A stretch of 64,000 bases of DNA. Source: Streptomyces tibetensis. GTDB lineage: Bacteria > Actinomycetota > Actinomycetes > Streptomycetales > Streptomycetaceae. The notes under the pieces were generated by a model. That model saw only the letters and a list, made by a program, of their open reading frames with translations. It was not told the origin of the DNA and ran no database searches. The stretch lies in assembly GCF_007655005.1 (NCBI RefSeq), contig NZ_SZVW01000011.1, forward strand, positions 124,001 to 188,000, given 5' to 3'. How positions within the stretch are numbered: the stretch's first letter is position 1; each line of letters begins with the position of its first letter. Of this stretch, positions 57,807-64,000 are shown one piece after another. Made by a program: the position numbers and the translations under genes.

Positions 57807-60263
57807 ATGGCCCGCCGCAGCACGAAGACCCCGCCGCCCGACGACGCGTACGAGGAGCGGATCCTCGACATCGACGTCGTCGACGAGATGCAGGGCTCCT
57901 TCCTCGAGTACGCGTACTCGGTCATCTACTCCCGCGCCCTGCCGGACGCACGCGACGGCCTCAAGCCGGTGCACCGCCGCATCGTCTACCAGATGAGCGA
58001 GATGGGCCTGCGCCCCGAGCGCGGGTACGTCAAGTGCGCCCGTGTCGTCGGCGAGGTGATGGGTAAGCTGCACCCGCACGGCGACGCGTCGATCTACGAC
58101 GCCCTCGTGCGCATGGCCCAGCCCTTCTCGATGCGGGTCCCCCTGGTCGACGGCCACGGCAACTTCGGTTCCCTGGGCAACGACGACCCGCCGGCCGCCA
58201 TGCGGTACACCGAGTGCCGGATGGCCGAGGCCACGAGCCTGATGACGGAGTCCATCGACGAGGACACCGTCGACTTCAACCCCAACTACGACGGCCAGGA
58301 GCAGGAGCCGGTGGCCCTGCCCGCCGCCTTCCCGAACCTCCTGGTCAACGGCGCCTCGGGCATCGCCGTCGGCATGGCCACCAACATGGCGCCGCACAAC
58401 CTGCGCGAGGTCATCGCCGCCGCCCGCCATCTGATCAGGTACCCGAACGCGGATCTCGACGCGCTGATGAAGCACGTCCCGGGCCCCGACCTGCCCACGG
58501 GCGGGCGCATCGTCGGCCTGTCCGGCATCCGGGACGCGTACGAGTCCGGCCGCGGCAGCTTCAAGATCCGGGCGACGGTGTCGGTGGAGCCCGTGACGGC
58601 CCGCCGCAAGGGTCTCGTCGTCACGGAGCTGCCCTTCACGGTCGGCCCCGAGAAGGTCATCGCCAAGATCAAGGACCTGGTCGGCTCGAAGAAGATCCAG
58701 GGCATCGCCGACGTCAAGGACCTCACCGACCGCGCGCACGGCCTGCGCCTGGTGATCGAGATCAAGAACGGCTTCGTGCCGGAGGCCGTCCTGGAGCAGC
58801 TCTACAAGCTGACGCCGATGGAGGAGTCCTTCGGCATCAACAACGTGGCCCTGGTCGACGGCCAGCCGCTCACGCTGGGCCTCAAGGAGCTCCTTGAGGT
58901 CTATCTCGACCACCGCTTCAACGTCGTCCGGCGGCGCTCGGAGTTCCGCCGCGGCAAGAAGCGCGACCGGCTGCACCTGGTCGAGGGTCTGCTGACGGCC
59001 CTGCTGGACATCGACGAGGTCATCCGCCTGATCCGCTCCAGCGAGAACTCCGCGCAGGCCAAGCAGCGCCTGATGGAGCAGTTCTCGCTGAGCGAGGTGC
59101 AGACGCAGTACATCCTCGACACGCCGCTGCGCCGCCTCACCAAGTACGACCGCATCGAGCTGGAGACGGAGAAGGACCGGCTCAACGCGGAGATCGAGGA
59201 GCTGACCCGGATCCTCGACTCGGACTCCGAGCTGCGCAAGCTGGTCTCCTCCGAACTGGCCAACGTCGCCAAGAAGTTCGGCAGCGACCGGCGTACGGTG
59301 CTGCTGGAGTCGGGCGGTGCCCCGGTCGCGGCGGTGCCGCTCCAGGTGGCCGACGACCCGTGCCGGGTGCTGCTGTCCTCCACGGGTCTGCTGGCCCGTA
59401 CGGCCAACGGCGAGCCCTTCACGGAGGAGCCCGGCGCCAAGCGCGTGAAGCACGACGTGATCGTCTCGGCGGTGCCGGCCACCGCCCGCGGCGAGGTGGG
59501 CGCGGTCACCTCGGCGGGCCGGCTGCTGCGGCTGAACGTGGTCGACCTGCCCCAGCTCCCCGAGTCGCCGTCGGCGCCGAACCTCGCGGGGGGCGCCCCG
59601 CTGGCGGAATTCGTCTCCCTGGAGGACGACGAGACGGTGATCTGCCTGACCACGCTCGACGAATCGTCGCCGGGTCTGGCGCTGGGCACGGCACAGGGCG
59701 TCGTCAAGCGCGTGGTGCCGGACTATCCGGCCAACAAGGAAGAGCTCGAGGTCATCAGCCTCAAGGAGGGCGACCGGATCGTCGGCGCGATCGAGCTGCG
59801 CACCGGTGAGGAGGACCTGGTCTTCATCACGGACGACGCGCAGCTGCTGCGCTTCCAGGCGTCCCAGGTCCGCCCGCAGGGGCGTCCGGCCGGCGGTGTG
59901 GCCGGCATCAAGCTCACCGAGGGCGCGAAGGTCATCTCCTTCACGGCGGTGGACCCGGCCGTGGACGCCGTCGTCTTCACCGTCGCCGGCTCGCGGGGCA
60001 CGCTGGACGACTCCGTCCAGACGACGGCCAAGCTGACCCCGTTCGACCAGTACCCGCGCAAGGGCCGCGCCACCGGCGGTGTCCGCTGTCAGCGGTTCCT
60101 GAAGGGCGAGGACTGCCTGTCCCTGGCCTGGGCGGGCCCCGTCCCGGCCCTGGCGGCACAGAAGAACGGCACTCCGGCCGAGCTCCCGGAGATCGACCCG
60201 CGCCGTGACGGTTCCGGGGTCTCCCTGGCGAAGACGGTTGCGGTGGTGGCCGGGCCGGTCTAG
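57807..60263 (+). CDS. parC: DNA topoisomerase IV subunit A
   Basis: An 818-residue type IIA topoisomerase A subunit. The N-terminal breakage-reunion domain (about 20-480) has ALPDARDGLKPVHRRIVY, HPHGDASIYDALVRMAQ and the catalytic Tyr in AMRYTECRM. The C-terminal beta-pinwheel (about 510-800) lacks the GyrA box QRRGGKG, and the length fits ParC better than GyrA. It decatenates chromosomes with ParE. Its TAG stop shares the palindrome CTAG with the stop of the convergent CobW-type gene. Confidence 0.9.
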   Translation: MARRSTKTPPPDDAYEERILDIDVVDEMQGSFLEYAYSVIYSRALPDARDGLKPVHRRIVYQMSEMGLRPERGYVKCARVVGEVMGKLHPHGDASIYDALVRMAQPFSMRVPLVDGHGNFGSLGNDDPPAAMRYTECRMAEATSLMTESIDEDTVDFNPNYDGQEQEPVALPAAFPNLLVNGASGIAVGMATNMAPHNLREVIAAARHLIRYPNADLDALMKHVPGPDLPTGGRIVGLSGIRDAYESGRGSFKIRATVSVEPVTARRKGLVVTELPFTVGPEKVIAKIKDLVGSKKIQGIADVKDLTDRAHGLRLVIEIKNGFVPEAVLEQLYKLTPMEESFGINNVALVDGQPLTLGLKELLEVYLDHRFNVVRRRSEFRRGKKRDRLHLVEGLLTALLDIDEVIRLIRSSENSAQAKQRLMEQFSLSEVQTQYILDTPLRRLTKYDRIELETEKDRLNAEIEELTRILDSDSELRKLVSSELANVAKKFGSDRRTVLLESGGAPVAAVPLQVADDPCRVLLSSTGLLARTANGEPFTEEPGAKRVKHDVIVSAVPATARGEVGAVTSAGRLLRLNVVDLPQLPESPSAPNLAGGAPLAEFVSLEDDETVICLTTLDESSPGLALGTAQGVVKRVVPDYPANKEELEVISLKEGDRIVGAIELRTGEEDLVFITDDAQLLRFQASQVRPQGRPAGGVAGIKLTEGAKVISFTAVDPAVDAVVFTVAGSRGTLDDSVQTTAKLTPFDQYPRKGRATGGVRCQRFLKGEDCLSLAWAGPVPALAAQKNGTPAELPEIDPRRDGSGVSLAKTVAVVAGPV

Positions 60264-60318
60264 GCGCTGGGGGCCGGGCCGGTCCAAGCGTGGGTGGCCG
60301 GGCCGGTCCAGGCCTGGT
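60246..60318. repeat. 24-bp tandem repeat across two convergent stop codons
   Basis: Three 19-base copies of GGCCGGGCCGGTCnAnGCn start at 60248, 60272 and 60296, exactly 24 bases apart. Copy 1 ends parC and contains both stop codons; copies 2 and 3 encode the AWTGPATH/AWTGPAPS tail of the CobW-type protein. Confidence 0.85.
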
Positions 60319-61450
60319 CGGCGCCGTCCTCCTCGGGGTCGCGCACATACCGCAGGACGCCCCACATGCCGTGCTCGTCGGCGTGTGGGGCCTCGCTCCT
60401 GCACGCCTGCAACTCCTTCTCGAGAGCGGCGGCGTCGATCCCCGAGCCGATGAGGACGAGCTGGGTGAGGCGTTCGGAGTCGGCCGGCCAGGGCTCCGGG
60501 TAGAAGCGCAGGAAGCGCCCTACGGCATGGACGGCGTAGCGGTTGCGGATGTCGTACGGCCCGAAGTCGACGTAGCCCTTGATCCGGTACAGGCCCTCGG
60601 GCCGGCTGTCGAGGAACGTCATCAGCCGACGTGGATCGATGGAGGCCTCGGAGGCGAACGACAGGCTGTCGTAGGCGGCGTGCAGGTGACCGGCGTGGGC
60701 GTCCGGGCCGTGCCGGTGCGCGTCGCCGTCCTGGGCGGCGTGAGAGTGACCGTCGTGCGGGTCGTCTTCGCGCGGGTCGGCTTCGTGGAGGTCGGCTTCG
60801 TGGAGGTCGTCGAAGGACAGCTGCCCGATGCGTTCCTCGCTCGGTCGGCAGTCGAAGAGGAACTCGGGGTCGATCCGGCCGTAGGTGGCCGGGACGACGG
60901 CGGCGCGGTCGACGAGGGACCGGACCAGTTCGAGGACGCCTTCGCCGTCCGCGGCCCCGTCGAGCTTGTTGACCACGACGAGGTCGGCCAGCGCGAGGTG
61001 CCGGTCGATCTCGGGGTGTCTGGCCCGGGTGGCGTCGAACTCGGCGGCGTCGACGACCTCGACGAGCCCGCCGTACACCACCCCGGGATGCTCGCTGGCC
61101 AGCAGCATCCGCACGAGTTCCTGCGGTTCGGCGAGTCCGCTGGCCTCGATGACGATGACGTCGATGCCGAGGGTGGGCTCCGCGAGCCGCTCCAGGTACT
61201 GGTCCAGCTCGCTCGCGTCGACGGCGCAGCACAGGCAGCCGTTGCCGAGGGAGACCGTCGAGTCGCCGAGTGCTCCCGCCACTGCCATCGCGTCGATCTC
61301 GATCGCCCCGAAGTCGTTGACGAGGGCGCCGATACGGCTGCCGCCGCTGCGGTGCAGGAGGTGATTGAGCAGGGTGGTCTTCCCCGAGCCGAGGAATCCG
61401 GCCAGGACGACGACCGGGATCTGCTGCGGTTTCGGGCTCGGCTGGCTCAC
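60260..61450 (-). CDS. CobW/COG0523 metallochaperone GTPase
   Basis: A 396-residue G3E GTPase. Walker A GFLGSGKTTLL is at residues about 16-26, the metal-binding CxCC motif occurs in GNGCLCCAV, and NKLD is the base-specificity motif. A His/Asp-rich loop (HEADLHEADPREDDPHDGHSH in part, then HRHG and HAGHLHAA) probably binds Zn2+ or Co2+. The C-terminal CobW_C domain follows. It delivers metal to a target enzyme in the cytoplasm. The GTG at 61450 with AAAGG upstream is the start. The C-terminus carries two 8-residue repeats from the 24-bp tandem array. Confidence 0.9.
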   Translation of the reverse strand: MSQPSPKPQQIPVVVLAGFLGSGKTTLLNHLLHRSGGSRIGALVNDFGAIEIDAMAVAGALGDSTVSLGNGCLCCAVDASELDQYLERLAEPTLGIDVIVIEASGLAEPQELVRMLLASEHPGVVYGGLVEVVDAAEFDATRARHPEIDRHLALADLVVVNKLDGAADGEGVLELVRSLVDRAAVVPATYGRIDPEFLFDCRPSEERIGQLSFDDLHEADLHEADPREDDPHDGHSHAAQDGDAHRHGPDAHAGHLHAAYDSLSFASEASIDPRRLMTFLDSRPEGLYRIKGYVDFGPYDIRNRYAVHAVGRFLRFYPEPWPADSERLTQLVLIGSGIDAAALEKELQACRSEAPHADEHGMWGVLRYVRDPEEDGADQAWTGPATHAWTGPAPSA

Positions 61451-61615
61451 CGTGCGACCTTTCTCGTGCCGACGCGTGCACCGGCTCGCGTTCCCGGCAC
61501 ACGTGGGGGATGGGGATGCCGCCCCAGAATACGAGCCGCGAGATCCACGCCGAAGTGACGTCGGCAGCGCACCTCCGCGACGCTCAGGTCGCGGCACCCC
61601 CTCGGACACCGACGC

Positions 61616-62776
61616 TCAGGCGGGCACAGGCGCCGGCGCCTCCGGCCCCACGTACCGCGCCACCGGCCTGATGATCTTCGTGTCCTCCGCCTGCTCCAGG
61701 ATGTTGGCGCTCCAGCCCACCGCCCGTGCTGCGGCGAAGGTCGGGGTGAACATCTCGCGGGGCAGACCGCAGAGTTCCATGACCACGCCCGCGTAGTACT
61801 CGACGTTGGTGTGGAGTTCCCGGCCGGGCTTCAGCTCCGCCAGGATCGCCTCGATGTGACGCTCGACTTCGACGGCGAAGTCCACCCGCGGCCCGCCGAA
61901 GCCCTGGGCGACCTCGCGCAACATCCGGGACCGTGGGTCCTCCGTGCGGTAGATCGCGTGTCCGAAGCCCATGATGCGCTCACCGGCGAGCACCCGCTGA
62001 CGCACCCAGGGCTCGATCCGGTCCGGGGTGCCGATCGCGTCCAGGGTGTCCAGCGCGCGGCTGGGCGCACCTCCGTGCAACGGACCCGACAGCGCGGCCA
62101 CCGCCCCGGCCAGGCACGCCGCCACGTCCGCGCCCGTCGAGGCGATGACCCGGGCCGTGAAGGTGGACGCATTGAATCCGTGATCAATGGTTGAGATCAG
62201 GTACTGCTCGATGGCCCGTGCGTGCGGCTCGGCCGGCACCGAACCGGTCAGCATGTAGAGGTAGTTCGCCGCGTAGGACAGGTCCTCGCGCGGATCCACC
62301 GGTTCCAGCCCGTTGCCCAGCCGGTGCAGCGCCGTGAGCAGCGTGGGCACGGCCGCGGCCGCCTCGATCGTGTCCTGCCGGCGCCGGTCGGTGTCGATGT
62401 CGTACACGGGGCGGAATCCCTTCGCCGCGCCCAGCAGCGACAGGGCCGTACGCATCCCGGCGAGCGGTCCGGAACGTCCGCCGGCCGCCGCGATGGCGGG
62501 CAGTGCCGCTCGCACCTCGTCGGGCAGCCTCCGCAGCGCGGCGGTCTCGGCCGAGAAGGCCGCGCTCTGCCCGGCGTCCGGCAGTTCGCCGTGCACGAGC
62601 AGATGCCAGACGTCCTCGAAGCCGCGGGTGCGCGCGAGGTCGACGGCCGAGTACTGCCGGTAGTGGTAGAAGCCCTCCAGACCGCGGACGTCACCGATCC
62701 GGGTGTCGGTGACGACGACCCCGGCGAGCCCCCTGGGCGCTTCGAGAAGAGTGGCTGCTGACCTGTTGACGGACAT
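61616..62776 (-). CDS. citA: citrate synthase-family protein
   Basis: A 386-residue citrate synthase. The catalytic residues appear as His in GPLHGGAPSRAL, His in MGFGHAIYR and Asp in RVDFAVEVE. It condenses acetyl-CoA or propionyl-CoA with oxaloacetate; which is preferred cannot be told. The start MSVNRSAATLL at 62776 has GGGAGGAAG upstream; the frame remains open to 62857. It is divergent from an HTH-linked citrate synthase with a shared AT-rich promoter region. Confidence 0.92.
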   Translation of the reverse strand: MSVNRSAATLLEAPRGLAGVVVTDTRIGDVRGLEGFYHYRQYSAVDLARTRGFEDVWHLLVHGELPDAGQSAAFSAETAALRRLPDEVRAALPAIAAAGGRSGPLAGMRTALSLLGAAKGFRPVYDIDTDRRRQDTIEAAAAVPTLLTALHRLGNGLEPVDPREDLSYAANYLYMLTGSVPAEPHARAIEQYLISTIDHGFNASTFTARVIASTGADVAACLAGAVAALSGPLHGGAPSRALDTLDAIGTPDRIEPWVRQRVLAGERIMGFGHAIYRTEDPRSRMLREVAQGFGGPRVDFAVEVERHIEAILAELKPGRELHTNVEYYAGVVMELCGLPREMFTPTFAAARAVGWSANILEQAEDTKIIRPVARYVGPEAPAPVPA

Positions 62777-62792
62777 GACTTCCTCCCTGAAC

Positions 62793-62847
62793 TTGATTCG
62801 ACTGTCTATGATTGATTTAAGTCGTGTCAATATTGATTGAATCAATA
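62793..62847. promoter_or_regulatory. AT-rich divergent promoter with TTGATT repeats and palindrome
   Basis: A 17-base near-perfect palindrome TATTGATTGAATCAATA (62831-62847; 8-base arms, one-base centre) lies between the two citrate synthase genes. Direct copies TTGATTCGA (62793), TTGATTTAA (62812) and TTGATTGAA (62833) occur 19 and 21 bases apart, about two helical turns. The element TCAATATTGA (62827-62836) overlaps the palindrome. The likely binder is the HTH-containing citrate synthase itself. Confidence 0.65.
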
Positions 62848-62856
62848 GGTCAGTCA

Positions 62857-64000
62857 ATGGTCCACCAGACGGATACGGTGACCCCCATGCGCGATCAGGA
62901 ACCCGCCCCCCTTGGCGCGGAACGACGGCTGAGCACCAAAGAGGCCGCCGAGCTGCTCGGCGTGAAGCCGGAAACCGTGTACGCGTACGTGAGTCGCGGC
63001 CAGCTCAGCAGCCGACGGGTGAGCGGCGGGCGCGGCAGCACCTTCGACGCACGAGAGGTCGAGGCCCTCGCCCGGCGCAACAGGCGGGAGAGCGCGGGCG
63101 GTTCCGGTTCCGGCGCCGAGCTGTCCGTACGCACCCGGATCACGCTCATCGAGAACGACCGCTACTTCTTCCGCGGTGTCGACGCGGTCGACCTGGCCAC
63201 ACGCCACACCTACGAGGAGGTCGCCGAGTGGCTGTGGACGGGCCGGATGCTCCCGGGCCGCACATTCACCGCACCCGCCGCCTCCGTCGCGGTCGCCCGC
63301 CGTGCGGTCGAAGCCCTGCCCGAGCACGCCGCTCCGACCGACCGCCTGCGGGTGGCTACCATCGCCGCCGCGACCACCGACCCGCTGCGGTTCGACCTGT
63401 CCGAGGAGGCCGTGCTCGGCACCGCGCGCACCCTCATCCCCACGCTCGTCGACGCGCTGCCTCCCGCGGGGCACCACCGCCGCGACGAGGGCCCCCTGGC
63501 GCACCGCCTGTGGAGCAGGCTGTCGGTGCGCAAGGACCCCGACGAGGCATCCCTGCGCGCCCTGGACGCCGCCCTCGCCCTCCTCGCCGACCACGACCTG
63601 GCCGCATCCACCCTCGCCGTGCGTGTCGCCGCGTCGGCCCGTGCACACCCCTACGCGGCGGTCTCCGCGGGGCTGGGGGTGATCGAGGGCCCGCTGCACG
63701 GCGCGGCAAGCGGGCTCGCCCACCGGCTGTTGTGGGACGTGCTCGAACAGGGCGACGCGGCGCCCGTGATCGCGGGCGAACTGCGCGCCGGACGCCGCCT
63801 TCCGGGGCTCGGACACCGGCTGTACCCCGGTGAGGACCCACGCGCGCGTGCCCTGTTCGCCCTCCTGGAACAGATCCCGAGTGCGGAGCCCGCTCTCCTC
63901 GCCGCCCGCGACATCGTGGAGACCACCGCCCGGCACGCCCCCCTGCACGCCAACGTGGACCTGGCCCTCGCGGTGCTCACCGCGTCCTGCGGCATGGACC
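62857..64000 (+). CDS. citrate synthase with N-terminal helix-turn-helix (partial, runs off window)
   Basis: About 380 residues are visible and the frame continues past 64000. Residues about 25-75 (from the 62857 start) form a MerR/excisionase-type helix-turn-helix (LSTKEAAELLGVKPETVYAYVSRGQL). The citrate synthase fold follows, with GPLHGAASGLAHRL, LPGLGHRLYPGEDP carrying active-site histidines and LHANVDLALAVL the Asp. The start may be 62857 or the ATG at 62887. A DNA-binding citrate synthase could be an enzyme that regulates its own divergent promoter. Confidence 0.85.
   Translation, partial: MVHQTDTVTPMRDQEPAPLGAERRLSTKEAAELLGVKPETVYAYVSRGQLSSRRVSGGRGSTFDAREVEALARRNRRESAGGSGSGAELSVRTRITLIENDRYFFRGVDAVDLATRHTYEEVAEWLWTGRMLPGRTFTAPAASVAVARRAVEALPEHAAPTDRLRVATIAAATTDPLRFDLSEEAVLGTARTLIPTLVDALPPAGHHRRDEGPLAHRLWSRLSVRKDPDEASLRALDAALALLADHDLAASTLAVRVAASARAHPYAAVSAGLGVIEGPLHGAASGLAHRLLWDVLEQGDAAPVIAGELRAGRRLPGLGHRLYPGEDPRARALFALLEQIPSAEPALLAARDIVETTARHAPLHANVDLALAVLTASCGMD

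Noticed and set aside
57807..60263. Annotation of the topoisomerase as GyrA
   Set aside because: The GyrA-box QRRGGKG is missing and no gyrB is adjacent; the C-terminal domain fits ParC.
57651..61502. Minus-strand open frame of 1283 codons opposite parC and overlapping the CobW-type gene
   Set aside because: It is an Arg/Gly-rich antisense shadow produced by GC-biased codons of parC; it lacks any protein-family feature.

Overview
The window looks like chromosomal DNA from a Streptomyces or a close relative. The GC content is very high, third codon positions are strongly GC-biased, and GTG and TTG starts are frequent. It carries sepH, cutRS, a DasR-type site before ptsH, an HTH-citrate synthase and a c-di-AMP riboswitch ahead of an M23 peptidase. 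No tRNA, rRNA, CRISPR array, insertion sequence or polyketide/peptide synthase gene was seen. Layout, left part (about 1-19.3 kb): an accessory, oxidoreductase-rich island. It holds two quinone-oxidoreductase-type MDR enzymes, two zinc alcohol dehydrogenases, three intact aldo/keto reductases plus one broken copy, and an SDR. It also has a carboxymuconolactone decarboxylase-like protein, a SnoaL-DUF2255 fusion, an amidohydrolase, a CPA1 antiporter and two MFS exporters. Two paralogous MmyB-like (XRE HTH + MLTR_LBD) regulators sit inside it. Several genes here are decayed or rearranged: a cupin remnant, an AKR remnant and an orphan MarR-like domain. A palindrome, GGGGGA-N8-TCCCCC, recurs upstream of the first MFS gene, both MmyB-like regulators and the cinnamyl-type ADH, so these units probably form one small regulon. 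Layout, middle (about 19.5-40.3 kb): a deeply conserved actinobacterial block. It has the gene order RNA methyltransferase, KimA-like potassium permease, two TrkA (CeoB/CeoC-like) proteins, DUF3159, OB-fold protein, DUF3710, dut, PaaI thioesterase, DUF3093, DUF4193 and inositol monophosphatase, which resembles Mycobacterium Rv2689c-Rv2701c. A kdpE-kdpD pair and an alginate-lyase-family gene are inserted in it, and cutRS and the ferrochelatase gene lie at its right side. Potassium homeostasis is the clear theme of 21-29.7 kb. Layout, right part (about 40.4-64 kb): core genes. They include an MFS transporter with a lactone oxidase, sepH (cell division), a sulfurtransferase, a VOC protein, thymidine kinase, a phosphodiesterase operon and a GNAT/acyl-CoA-ligase acetyltransferase. 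Then come ptsH with a DasR-like site, a GntR regulator, a secreted M23 peptidase under a c-di-AMP riboswitch, two M16 peptidases, topoisomerase IV subunit A, a CobW-type metallochaperone, and two divergent citrate synthases, the last cut by the window edge. Short in-frame tandem repeats (15, 18, 20 and 24 bp) recur at gene ends and between genes across the core part.
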